Part shown: positions 36,872 through 47,551 of the stretch, piece by piece
Layout of the letters: each line of letters begins with the position of its first letter
Numbering within the stretch: position 1 is the first letter of the stretch
Assembly: GCA_030063045.1 (NCBI GenBank)
Contig: JAQSEB010000155.1
Coordinates: 310,001-374,000 of the forward strand
Source of the DNA: Pratylenchus scribneri
Lineage: Eukaryota > Nematoda > Chromadorea > Rhabditida > Pratylenchidae
DNA length: 64,000 nt
Direction: 5' to 3'
Notes under the pieces: model-generated
Told to the model about the DNA's origin: nothing
Database searches by the model: none
What the model saw: only the letters and a program-made list of their open reading frames with translations
Made by a program: the position numbers and the translations under genes

Positions 36872-39471
36872 ATGTGGATGCGTCGGAATGCTTCCGTCCG
36901 AAATGGTGGTCCATCTCATCAGGGAAATGGCCAATTGCCACCGGAACCGCCATTCAACCCAAATCATCGTCGCTACCGAACATGTTGTTGCCATTGCAAG
37001 GCATTCACCCTCGGCTTTGGCATTGTTGAACTTTTTCTCATTTGCTTCGTTTTGGTTGCGGTTGCCCCCGATTTTAATTCCAAAATTTGTGCATTCGATT
37101 CCAAATCGATTCCATCATCCACAATTTCCGCACAAATGGACACCACAACAACGGCAATGGCACAGCAACAATCTGCGCCCTCAAATGAACAAACTCCGTC
37201 AACTTTTATGCAATTTGTGGCACAAAAAAGACGGAGAAGACGCCAAACAATTGACCGAAATTTGGAACAGACAAATATGCCTGAAGTGTTGGCCGCTTTG
37301 GCACAGAAAATGTCCTCCCCATCGCCAGCACCGATGGAAACAACAACAACAATGATGGTGCCAAATACGGGGAATTCCTCGGCTGATGAACAGCAACATC
37401 ATGATGAACATGAAGGGTAAGAGTAAAAAATGTTGCAATGGGCGTTTATAAATTATAATATTCAAATTAAATTATTTGGTTTTATTTAGATAACAATTAA
37501 AAAAAATTAAATGACGAAAGGATTATAACGGTTGATTGGTATTCTAGATCCCATCCCAACACAAAGTAAAAAGATTTCATCCAAACCCATTGCTTAATAA
37601 TGATTTCATTTAGACTTACTTTTAACCAATTTAAATTATGCTATTTATATTTATACGCTTATCGGCTATCTTTTATAATATGTGTAAAAAATTTTACTAT
37701 TCATAATTGACTCTAAAACAATAAAAAATACTATTTTTAGTGTTAGAATCTTATGACCAATTTCTAAGGCAACAGGATGATTTTAGGGGTGAAAACTAAA
37801 CTGACACGGATAGACGATTAACAGCATTTTTAAACCAAAAAAAAAAACCGATGACGCGTCTTGACAAATCCATCGATTGGTTTTGATTTTTGGATCTAAG
37901 ACAAACCATTGAACCATTCGATAATTGCCAATTTTAATTTTTTGAAAATTAATTAATAATCATTTATTTACAAATTTACATATCATTGAACAGTGAGTAT
38001 ATTTCTAAAATTTTTATCAAAACTTTTAACAATTCGAAATCAAAATTCACAGATTTGCGAACAGTACCCATCTTTTACGGCATGTGACCTGCAGTTTGAC
38101 AATCCTCTGGCTCATTTGGGCCATCCTTCAAATGGCCTCAGTTGCGTTGATGTGTTACGGTGTGAAAAAGCAACGATGGCCTCTGCTAATTCCGCATATT
38201 TTCTTCAGGCAAATATATCTCAAATTTAATAAATCCATTAATTTCTTCACAGAATTTGTTGTGCCATTGTGGTTTGGCTGGTCATTGCCGCATTGATTGG
38301 TGCTTTGTTTCATCCAGAACATGGCAAAGTTTCCGGCTATATTGCACTTTGCATATTCCTTTTCCTCATTTTCCTTTGGATTGTCATTTTATTGGTCAGT
38401 TTATTTGCTTTATTATTATTATTATTTAAAGTAAAATAAGGAAGAAAATAAGCAAAAAATTAATCAATTTTCTCCATTTTTTGGCCAGCAAATTATGAAC
38501 AATATTCAAAATTAAAATTAACTCTTTGGTACTTTCGGTTATCCGGGTACAGATAGTTTGAATGAAATGAAGGTTCCCCTTATGGATGATTAGGATTAGG
38601 ATTACGGATATGTCAGATGATAACCTATCCCTGAATGACCCTAACTCTATACCGGATGCGTAAGGGTTACCGTTACCTTTCCCTGGGTGACTCAAAAAAT
38701 TTGTTGATTATAGATAAATGATAAAAAACGCTTTAAAAAATCTAAAGTAAACGAAGTTGACATAAAAATTAATTGATTTTTTCTATTTTTGGCCATATTA
38801 TGTACAAAAGTTTCACCAAATTTAATTATTATTTTCAAAACTGTTTCTTTTGACCTTTGTTCATTTAATTAATTTTTAATAATTTAATTTATCTATTTTA
38901 TTCAATTAACGAAAATCTACAAAATGCAATTTTGCAGAAATCCGAAATTCGCTGCTGCGAATTCGTAAAACGTTCCGCCGAGACGGGCTTTTCCATTTCC
39001 AACACTCGGCCAATTGGACCGCCCACTGTTTCCCAATCGGATTCGGCCCGAGGCGTTGGAGAAAATGTTCGGCGAGTCGTCAAATCGGGAATTCGTAAAA
39101 TGCCGGCAAACAACGGGCATGGGCCCAGTGCAAAACGATATCAAACAAAGCAACAACAAATTGAGGATGTCCAAAATGGATGCGAAATGACGATGAGCAC
39201 ATTGGCCACCGGGGGCCTTCAAACGAGGCCATCCACCGCTGGCAGTTTGGTTCATCAACAAAATGGATTTGGAGGAGGAGAAGGAGGGCCAAGGGCGAAT
39301 AGTGCCGGAACAGCGCATCCAGAAATGACAAGAAGGGAAGGGGATGAAATGGCCGAAAACAACAATGCGGAAACGGAATTTGGAGGCGGTGACGGAGAAA
39401 GGTCAATGCCACGTATTGGCGTTGGCGAATTGCCCCCACTTCGGCACACATACAGAATGGCGAATAGATGA
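36872..39471 (+). CDS. Four-transmembrane protein of unknown function
   Basis: Four exons, 36872-37416, 38053-38208, 38253-38394 and 38938-39471, join in frame to 458 aa. Hydrophobic segments are FTLGFGIVELFLICFVLVAV (about 50-70), TILWLIWAILQMASVALMC (exon 2), CAIVVWLVIAALIGALF and YIALCIFLFLIFLWIVILL (exon 3). A CCCHC cluster precedes TM1. The loop between TM1 and TM2 is long (about 110 residues), rich in Ser/Thr/Gln, with an RRRRR patch. The C-terminal tail (178 residues) is Gly/Glu-rich and basic at its start. The overall shape resembles LAPTM-like or other invertebrate tetraspan membrane proteins, but I do not recognise the family. A TTATTATAG acceptor ends one base before the ATG, so the message may be trans-spliced there or have a further 5' exon. 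Intron 2 uses a GC donor (38209). Confidence 0.75.
38545..38700. mobile_element. Foldback element F3 copy (inverted) in four-TM gene intron
   Basis: CCCCTTATGGATGATTAGG and CTATACCGGATGCGTAAGGG correspond to the mirror of 2790-2910. Confidence 0.55.
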
Positions 39472-40340
39472 TGAATTGAATTGAGGAGAGGGACAGATAT
39501 TATTTGTGAATTATTTAATTAAATATTTAATGCATATTTTTCATATATTTTTTCCATGAATAATAAATAAATGCAATTGAGTTTATTGTGAGCAGCAAAA
39601 AAAGGCGGAAAACTTTTGAAGATGATGTACAGAAAAATTTGCCCTTAATTTTATAAAATACCATAAAACCAATTTTTAAATCTCCACTCTCTAATAATTC
39701 CCCACTTCGACTTTGAGGACTCATAATTCTTGGCAGGATGAACTTAAAAAAATTTATTGCATTTTTTTGTTCCCTAAAACTCTACAAAATCCGCTATAAT
39801 TTGGTCAAAAATGTCCACAAATTAAGGAGTTGAACCCTAATTTTCCAATTTTTAGAGGGGTTGAAGAATAATTCCCCATGAGGAATTAAAAGAATATGCG
39901 GTTTGCCTTTAATTTTTGAAAAATTAATCTTAGCCTCTTGGCATTTTCGTGATAAAAGTCTTAATTTATTAACAAGTTGGCAATATATGAAGAAAAGGAT
40001 GTCATTCAAAATCCAAAGAATAATTTTAAAAATTATTTTTTTTCGAGAAAACAATACCGAAATATTGCCACGGCCATCAAGGCTATGTCTCCATTGTTTG
40101 GCCACGTCATTTGTTTAAATTTCTCCCCAACTTTCACTCATGGAAAAGAGTTTTTCGGCTGGAACAAAGGCAATATTGATGAATGATTGGAGGGAAGTGG
40201 GCGGTGGAGAGATTGATTGATGGAGATGGGGAATTGTCCGTGAATTCACCACCTCCTAAACCCCCAAAAACACGTTTATTCATCGATTAAATCGCAAACT
40301 TCCTCTCAAAAAATCAATCCAATTTTTTTATAATTTTTTG
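39472..40340. other. Intergenic spacer
   Basis: Separates two + strand genes. It holds one F6 foldback element; nothing else is recognised. Confidence 0.5.
39690..39895. mobile_element. Foldback element, family F6
   Basis: Left 'CTAATAATTCCCCACTTCG' with GAGGACTCATAATTC; right AATAATTCCCCATGAGG. Copy at 47316-47503; diverged fragments near 25985-26060 and 63270-63345. Confidence 0.5.
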
Positions 40341-43300
40341 ATGTGCCAACCGCAGAGTGGCGATTCTACGGCCACGGCCTCAAATGTGACCGGACTGGAT
40401 GTTTTCAAACAATTGACTGGTCAAGTGGAAGTTTGGCAGCTGAACACAGCTGCAGTGACTGTGGTTCTCACATTCATTTTTGTCCAATTCCGGGCACTGA
40501 TTCGCAGCATTTTATGGCCAGAATTGAAGAGGGGCGCACAAAGGTGCAATTTTAATTGATTTCCAATTTTTGAATATGCAAATTGGCCAGAATTGTGCGG
40601 GCATCATTGCGCCGATTGAACAATAGAATGGAAGGAGGCAGCGGAGTATGGGGAGAATCAAGCAGAAATACAAATGGCCGAAGCAGTGGAAATATTTGGG
40701 GAAAGGAAGGAGGAGGTTACGGATGGAAAGAATTTGCCGATAAAAAGGTTGGAATTGAAATACCTAAATGTGTTTCAGATAATCTAAAAAAATGTGTTTT
40801 CGATTAACTAAGAAAAATGTGTTTTCGTTTGCTAAGAAAAATGTGTTTTCGTTTGCTAAGAAAAATATGTTTTCGATCGCTAAAAAAATGTGTTTTCGTT
40901 TGCTAAGAAAAATGTGTTTTCGATGGCTAAGAAAAATGCGTTTTCGATTAACTAAGAAAAATGTGTTTTCGTTTGCTAAGAAAAATGTGTTTTCGATTAA
41001 CTAAGAAAAATGTGTTTTCGTTTGCTAAGAAAAATGTGTTTTCGTTTGCTAAGAAAAATGTGTTTTCGTTTGCTAAGAAAAATGTGTTTTCGTTTGCTAA
41101 GAAAAATGTGTTTTCGATTAACTAAGAAAAATGTGTTTTCGATTAACTAAGAAAAATGTGTTTTCGTTTGCTAAGAAAAATTTGTTTTCGATGGCTAAGA
41201 AAAATGTGTTTTCGTTTTCTAAGAAAAATGTGTTTTCGATGGCTAAGAAAAATGTGTTTTCGTTTGCTAAGAAAAATGTGTTTTCGTTTGCTAAGAAAAA
41301 TGTGTTTTCGTTTGCTAAGAAAAATGTGTTTTCGTTTGCTAAGAAAAATGTGTTTTCGATTAACTAAGAAAAATGTGTTTTCGTTTGCTAAGAAAAATTT
41401 GTTTTCGATGGCTAAGAAAAATGTGTTTTCGTTTTCTAAGAAAAATGTGTTTTCGATGGCTAAGAAAAATGTGTTTTCGTTTGCTAAGAAAATGATTAAA
41501 AATTAAATCATTCTTTCAAATCACAATTTTAGTCGGACAAGGAAAAAAATTTACAAAATTTTCACAAAATATTATAGGTTGGCTCTGATTTGGATACGGC
41601 CCCGGATGAACATGACAATATTGTGCAGGATGCCCCAGCCGAAATCCCTTATCATCCAGTGATTTATTCCGAAAATGAAATGACCAAAAGATCACAATAT
41701 TTCTATGAGACAATGAAAGTTCGACGGAGTGTTCGATGCTTTAGTTCACGTCAAATTTCCCTAAAAATTATTCAAAGTTTGATTAAAACTGCAGGTTTTT
41801 TGGATTCGACAAATTCATTTTTGACAATTATGAAAATTAGGAACTGCACCAAGTGGGGCTAATCTGCAGCCTTGGACATTTTGCATTGTACAAAGTGACA
41901 AAATTAAGCGAGCAATCCGAGAATGTGTAGAGGAACAGGAACAAATGAATTATTCGAGAAGAATGGGCGCACAATGGGTACTGGATGTGGCACATTTGAA
42001 TGTGAATTGGAATAAACCATATTTGACGGAGGCACCTTTCTTAATTGTAGTCATGAAACATGTGGGTTTTGTTATGCTATGGTAAAAATTCATTGCTTAT
42101 ATCAGTGGATTAATTAATAATTTACCCTTTTTAATTGGTCTTATAAATAACTGTTTTTATTAAATATAGTTTTTTTTTATTGAATATTATCATGAAGAAT
42201 TCAATAATATAATATTAAAAATAGGGGAAATATTCAAAATTGTGGAAAAACATTAAAAAATGCGAAAAAAAATTTTAGCAGTTTAATAGTTTGCCTTAGA
42301 CCTCTAAGCCTTATACCAATTACTCTATCGATAGATCTCTTCGAGTTGCATCATTTGATAATGATTCGGCCTATGTTTAATCAATTTTAAATTAATTTTG
42401 AACCAACAACTATGAGATGGTTTAAACAGTTTAATGTTTAATGCCTTTCAAATCTGACCAAATTAAATATACCACTCAAAGTGTCTTTATGAGATCCATC
42501 GATTGGGTATAAGATTTTGGTGTATAGGACGAACAATAAATCTTTTCGCCATTTCAATATTTTTTTTTCAATTTAAATACAATTATTAAAAATAATTAAT
42601 ATTTTCCAATTTTTAGGCCTATCAACTGAATGAAGAAGGCGAAAGAAGGCCAACATATTACAGTGAACAGAGTACGGCAATTGCCGTTGGGATGTTGCTG
42701 GCAGCAATTCAGGCATATTTAATTTAAAAATTGGTCAAATATTCATTTGAATACAGAATGCTGGATTGGTGACTGTTGTGACAACCCCATTGAATGCTGG
42801 TGCTGGAATTCGCGAAATTTTGCAAAGGCCAATCAATGAAAAGGTGAATTTGATAAAATTTCTACCATTGAAATTATTTATTCAAATTTATATTAAGCAT
42901 ATGAATTAAAAATTTGCATAAAATGCAGTGTAAAATGCATAAAAAATTAATCAAAAATACTTAAGAATACATTTGACATAATTCTATTTCTATCAAGATT
43001 CAAATTGAATACAATAATTAAAATCGTTATTAATCAATTTTAGCTTTATACTAGGGTTCCCTAAAGTAGGTTTTAAACCGGATTTCCGAAAAAAAATCCG
43101 GTTTTCATTTAAAAAATCCTGTTTCTGTTTCTCTTATTTTCGATTTTAAAAGCAAAAATTCTCAAATTTTATTTTAAAATCAATTTTGCGAAAACCGAGT
43201 TTGGATAAACTTTAATTCTTTTAAATCTATCTTTTATATTTAGACTATTTACTATTAAGTAAAGCAAAATCAAAATGATCCGATTTAAATTTAATTTATT

Positions 43301-43401
43301 TGCAGGTCAGCATGTTATTGCCTTTAGGCTATCCAGCGGAAGGAGTTCACGTGCCGGACATTCGGAAAAAGGCAATCGAAGAGATTATGCGAATTTATTG
43401 A
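40341..43401 (+). CDS. sup-18: Iodotyrosine deiodinase-like flavoprotein (SUP-18/IYD family)
   Basis: Seven exons, 40341-40543, 40591-40747, 41578-41794, 41841-42061, 42617-42712, 42757-42843 and 43306-43401, join in frame to 358 aa. An N-terminal TM anchor (about 32-50, TAAVTVVLTFIFVQF) is followed by a Gly/Ser/Arg-rich linker and a nitroreductase-fold domain. Family blocks: RRSVRCFSSRQI, GTAPSGANLQPWTF, the active-site lid EEQEQMNYSRRMG with Glu and Tyr in place, WNKPYL with the Lys that completes the substrate clamp, and NAGLVTVVTTPLN, LPLGYPAEG. The family uses FMN and removes iodine or other halogens from halotyrosines. In C. elegans, SUP-18 acts with the SUP-9/SUP-10/UNC-93 potassium channel complex; a conserved role here is inference. 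Intron 2 holds a 700-bp minisatellite and intron 4 an F1 element. The fifth intron uses a GC donor (42713). Confidence 0.93.
40786..41495. repeat. Minisatellite A2 in deiodinase intron
   Basis: About 29 units of 24-25 bp, AAGAAAAATGTGTTTTCG plus one of three endings: TTTGCT, ATGGCT or ATTAACT. The endings alternate in blocks, and a block of about 240 bp recurs with the same order. The 24-base period keeps open frames through the array, which are not genes. Starts about 40 bases after the exon 2 donor. Confidence 0.95.
42256..42553. mobile_element. Foldback element F1 copy in deiodinase intron
   Basis: Left TTTTAGCAGTTTAATAGTTTG and CTCTATCGATAGATCTCTTC; right AAATCTTTTCGCCATTT. The centre is AATTTTGAACCAACAACTAT. 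Confidence 0.6.
43055..43215. repeat. Dispersed repeat F7 copy
   Basis: TTTTAAACCGGATTTCCG, CTCTTATTTTCGATTTTAAA and GCGAAAACCGAGTTTGG blocks in the last deiodinase intron. Confidence 0.5.
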
Positions 43402-43584
43402 ATACATTTTTTCATTCATTTATTAATCAATCACTTTTATTTTATTTTATTTTATTTTATTAAGTGGCCATTCCGAATAAAAAATATATGAATTGGATTC
43501 TAACGAATAAATTATAAATTGCTACAAAATGAACTTTATAATACTGGTAATCATTTTCCATTTTTTAAAATAATTATGAACAAA

Positions 43585-43795
43585 AGGGGCAACCGGAAAC
43601 AAAAATTCTTTCCGGAAAGGGACAACCAGATAAAGTGCAAATTAATTCTTTCCGGAAAAAGGGCAACCGGATAAAGTGCAAATTAATTCTTTCCGGAAAA
43701 AGGGCAACCGGATAAAGTGCAAATTAATTCTTTCCGGAAAAAAGGGCAACCAAATTAATTCTTTCCGGAAAAAGGGCAACCGGATAAAGTGCAAT
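43585..43795. repeat. Minisatellite B1, about 41-bp unit, five copies
   Basis: Unit contains TTCTTTCCGGAAAAAGGGC, AACCGGATAAAGTGCAAATT. It shares the TTCTTTCCGGAAAA core with the array at 50330-51045. Confidence 0.9.
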
Positions 43796-44015
43796 TATTT
43801 CAAGTTACAACACAAAAATTAAAAAAAAATATGACCATTTAAATAGCGCAAGTTACACAATCATCTTATGAAACAAATAAAAAACTAATGAATTTCTTAT
43901 CAATTTTGCATTGCAACCCCGGTTATATTGACATGGACATTGGACATGACCAATTATAAAATTCACAATTGACAGTGGAATAAGGAAACGAAGTGGAATT
44001 TTATATTGCCCACAG

Positions 44016-44133
44016 CCTTCTTCGAATCTGTAGTGCCGAATTGAACATTCGTTTACAAAATCATGGAGCAGAAATAATGAACTATGTGCAATTGAAGGCG
44101 ATTTATATGGAAATGGGCGATAATTGGATTTGA
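44016..44133 (+). other. Possible orphan terminal exon
   Basis: Follows an acceptor-like TTGCCCACAG and is open to TGA, reading ...SAELNIRLQNHGAEIM, NYVQLKAIYMEMGDNWI. The composition is protein-like, but no upstream exon or start was found. It may be a remnant of a lost gene. Confidence 0.2.
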
Positions 44134-44873
44134 TATTTTTTATAAATTTTTTTCGATTTGAAATTAATTAATAAAATGAATTCATTTATGACATAAACTT
44201 ATTTTAAATAAAACCTCAGATTCTCAATTGATTAAGGAAATAAGGGTAGACGGTAAATTATTTCGATTTCGGCCGATGAATTTTAAAATCGAAATTTGGA
44301 ATTTTCGTTAAAATCAACTATAAATTAAAGTAAAAACTTTTTGTTTGAAAAATCCAACAATTTTAAAACCTCGATCCAACCTGTAGGAAATGGTAATTTT
44401 ACGAATCAAATAGTAGAAAAAAGAATATAAAAAAAATTTATAAATATTTTTGTGAAAAAAGATTGGAAAAACAATTTGAAAATTTTAATGCAATTTTTGT
44501 AATTTTCTTTTTAATTTTTTTACACTTTTTTTGGCGATTTAAATGATATTAATTTTGATTTTGTACAGTAACTGTAAATATTAAATTTTTAGGGCAAAAT
44601 TTAGAATGGGTGTCCCAAAATTTTTTTTAAATTTTAAAAATGCCCTTTGCCATTTTTATTAATATCCTTTTTAAATTAAGGTTCATAAAATCTTTTTGCA
44701 CTATAATAAAAATTCTTATTATGAATGAATGTATTTTTTTTAGGTTTTATTCAGCATTCAGCATTCAGCAAGATTATTTTTATTTTTTAATTTCATGATA
44801 ATTTTAATTTATTTTTTAGCACATTTTGATCCGATAAACACACCTATTATTTTTTATTTGATAATAATTCAGC

Positions 44874-45200
44874 ATGGCTAAAATTCTCCAAATTGAACGA
44901 GGCGGCAAGACTTCCATAAAATTGGTTTTGGATGGCTATACATTTGGCAAGAAGGAATGCAATGATAAAGGGATACAAATATGGAGATGTGACTTTTTTC
45001 GCCAAAAACCGAAAGGCTGTACCGCAAAAATATGGACTGACACCAAAACACAAAATCAGATCGTTCGTACAGTGCCACATTCAATTAATCACCCTGCAAA
45101 AGCTTTGGACATGGAAAATGCTAGCAAGCCAAAATCAAACAAGGTTTCGAAATTCCATTTTCTAAAATCAAAAATTATTTTCATTGGACTGTTGGGATGA
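44874..45200 (+). CDS. FLYWCH-type zinc finger protein (short)
   Basis: The single open exon gives 108 aa. Residues 3-75 fit a FLYWCH finger: ERGGKTSIKLVLDGYTFGK, then QIWRCDFFRQKPKGCTAKIW, and a closing His pair in HSINHPAK. Cys, Cys, His, His are all present. FLYWCH domains bind DNA or RNA and are widespread in nematode regulators and in transposon-derived proteins. The C-terminal end is uncertain. After ...SNK (45143) a GT occurs. Skipping to GACTGTTGGGATGATT (about 45190) would give a better-looking acidic end, DCWDDLWQLLSDRMNWLD, but that join would need an acceptor ending in TG rather than AG. Confidence 0.65.
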   Translation: MAKILQIERGGKTSIKLVLDGYTFGKKECNDKGIQIWRCDFFRQKPKGCTAKIWTDTKTQNQIVRTVPHSINHPAKALDMENASKPKSNKVSKFHFLKSKIIFIGLLG

Positions 45201-45544
45201 TTTATGGCAATTATTAAGCGACAGGATGAATTGGCTTGATTAATGAATGAGCTTTATTGGCAATAAAACAAAGAATTCGGACACGCTCATTTAAATTTAT
45301 GACATTATTTTCATCCATTTATTAATCAATCACTTTATTTTATTTCAATAAATGGCCATTCCGAATAAAAATATGTATTGAAATTCCAATTAATCAGAGA
45401 AATTGCAAAAAAATGAACTTAGATTAAAAATTTTTTCCAATTTTTAACCCAAATATGGCTAAACTTATTTTTATTCATTGATTAAATCATTGGATTTTCT
45501 CCATTTTCTCATTAATTTTCTCATCCAAAAAATAATTCCTTCAA

Positions 45545-46770
45545 TTAAAATAATGTTTTCGGTCGTTTCTTCAAATATTCCTCCAATTGGGGCAATGCCA
45601 AAACCGCTTTTCGATGCTTTTGAATTCGGGGGAATTTGTCCAACAAAAATGGATCACCGCCAAAACAGTGAATTTGATCGGCAAATGCGGCTGCATTAAA
45701 ATCAATCCAAGTCAACTAAATGAAGGATTAATATTTAATTACACAATAAAAATTCATTTTGGATTTACCGATTCCCCCACTAAATATCCATTTTTGTTCC
45801 GTTCCAATTGTTCCTCAAAAATTGGCCCAAAATCCTTTTGAACACAAACTCTCAGCAAATCTTCCCGAATGTCGGCCAATCGCTCCCGTGGAATGAATCC
45901 AAGAAGGCAATGAATGAATGGACGAAGAAAGTCAAAATATTCATGCAACCGTTGGGCCAACATTTCGGCGATTGCCTTCTCCTCGGATGATTCTGGTTGA
46001 AGGCCTAAATAATGCCAGGGGAAATATTTTTATGTTGGAAAATGGATGAGTAACGGCCGATTTGGGGTTTGGGGAATTGGACTTTCCCGGAAAAGGCCAG
46101 CATTTTTATTCGACCGATTTTGGGAATCTCGTCTTCAAGGCATTGCAAAAAGTCGAAAATAGGCTCATTCGACTATGCATGGTCGATTTACTATATGAAT
46201 TTCCAATTTCAGTCTGGTTTAAGTTTAAAGGTAGGGCTAGGAATAGGGCACCGGATGCGGGATAGTAATCTAGCGGGGAGTATTACTAAATAAGCGCATA
46301 CAGTTCTGAAATTTCTTATACCGAATCAACCATGCCGAGTCGAATGAGTATATTTTCGAGTCAATATGACACTAGAAGCCAAGATTTACGAAATCAACTG
46401 GCCTGCGAGCCAGGCCTTACCCGAGAGAAACCAATTTCCCTAAATCTGCCATAACAAACAGCATTATTGGTTATTGGATAATGAAATGAACCATATTTCC
46501 TGGCCAAATATTGCAAAATGACATTTGTATAGCACAATTCCATTTTGCCATGCACAATCAATTTGGGCAGACGAGGATGGGGAAAAACTTAATAACAAAA
46601 TTTGAACTACCTCAAAATATATATTGATAGTACCATCTTTTTGCTTGGCAAATTTTTCCACACTTTCCATTCGTTCATCAAATGGTTGACGAACATAATG
46701 AAGGAGGAGACGAACTGGTTCGGCCCTTCCTCTCAAATTCAAATAATTAAGTTGATAGCGAACAAATTTG
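45545..46770 (-). CDS. Glutathione S-transferase, sigma-like (5' end incomplete)
   Basis: Four exons join in frame, 46770-46634, 46587-46492, 46004-45769 and 45715-45545, for about 213 aa. The first listed exon begins with one base completing a codon, so a short 5' exon with the ATG is missing from this model. The thioredoxin-fold half has RYQLNYLNLRGRAEPVRLLL with the catalytic Tyr early in the strand, then RLPKLIVHGKMELCYTNVI and LQYLARKYG. The helical half contains NGYLVGES then LTWIDFNAAAFADQI, the GST N-capping region. The cis-Pro precedes KLIV. GSTs of this type conjugate glutathione to electrophiles or bind prostanoid-like ligands. The Ser normally found in the glutathione-binding QS pair reads CYT here. 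Intron 2 holds an F4 element. Confidence 0.88.
46060..46430. mobile_element. Foldback element F4 copy in GST intron
   Basis: GGCTCATTCGACTATGCATG and ACCATGCCGAGTCGAATGAG form an inverted pair, as in 3545-3895. Confidence 0.5.
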
Positions 46771-46869
46771 CTGAAAATTTGAAGTGAAAATTGATAAATC
46801 CTCGTTCTATTTTTGCTTAATGGAACTTTGGCTGTTTATGTTTACACTTTACATGGGCCAAAAGGATAA

Positions 46870-47130
46870 AAATTTAAGGGTCCCCCTTTTATGGTTATTT
46901 GGGTTATCTCTGTATGATCTTAACCAGGGATGGGTTCGATGTTTCTATTTTTCGTTTCGATGTCGATTTTCGGTCATTTTTGCTATCGAAATTTCGTTTT
47001 TCGGTTTCGAAAAATTTTTTGACCCTTCGAAATTTCGATTTCGATTTTTTATTTTGGGCCATCGAACCCATCCCTAATCCTAACCCTAATCCTGATCACC
47101 CAGAGGAACCATTCACTCTTCCCTTGTTTT
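46870..47130. mobile_element. F3 foldback copy interrupted by a hAT-like MITE
   Basis: The outer sequence, TTATGGTTATTTGGGTTATC on the left and CTAATCCTGATCACCCAGAG on the right, matches F3. The insertion at 46925-47076 splits it. Confidence 0.55.
46925..47076. mobile_element. hAT-like MITE, 152 bp, with 8-bp target duplication
   Basis: Ends CAGGGATGGGTTCGATG and CATCGAACCCATCCCTA are inverted repeats. Flanks ATCTTAAC and ATCCTAAC differ at one base. The interior is two inverted blocks of TTTCGAAATTTCG type. Confidence 0.8.
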
Positions 47131-47315
47131 GAAATTTTTGGCCAATAAACAGTTTAAGTTTCTGGTTTCAAAAAATAAAACCGGATATAGTCAATGAATG
47201 GAAAATAATGTTTTGGAGCTATTACAATTTTTGAGAAAGCATAGAATTTGCAAAAAATGTATTATTTAAATTTTAGTTGAATTATGGCCAAAAGCTATTG
47301 GCCAAAAATAAAACT

Positions 47316-47503
47316 TCTTTTAATTCCCCACCTTCAATTTTGGAGACTCATAATCCCTCGTAGGACAAAATTAAAAAATCTTTTATGCATTTTCTCCGCT
47401 TAAATTTTTTGAAAATGTCCACAAATTAAGGAGTTATGCCTCAAATTTTCCCAATTTATGAGGGGTTGAAAAATAGTTGCCCATGGGGAATTAAAAGAGG
47501 TAA
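47316..47503. mobile_element. Foldback element F6 copy
   Basis: TTTTAATTCCCCACCTTC and GGAGACTCATAATCCC on the left; CCCATGGGGAATTAAAAGA on the right. Confidence 0.55.
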
Positions 47504-47551
47504 AGATTATACGATTTTATCTTCATTGGGTTTAATCTTATTGCCTATTTT

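Larger units (their letters stand above)
43402..44873. other. Intergenic region with minisatellite B1
   Basis: Downstream of the deiodinase stop an ATTTT pentamer run (43436-43460) and AATAAA hexamers occur. A five-copy minisatellite (43585-43795) and one orphan open exon (44016-44133) are listed separately. The remainder is A/T-rich with nothing recognised. Confidence 0.5.

Noticed and set aside
38917..39451. Minus-strand open frames of 133 and 123 codons
   Set aside because: Antisense shadows of the last exon of the four-TM gene, which is in phase with three upstream exons.
40792..41506. Long open frames with repeated KKNVFSFA or RKMCFRLL units
   Set aside because: They are products of the 24-bp period of minisatellite A2, open in more than one frame, and lie inside a deiodinase intron.
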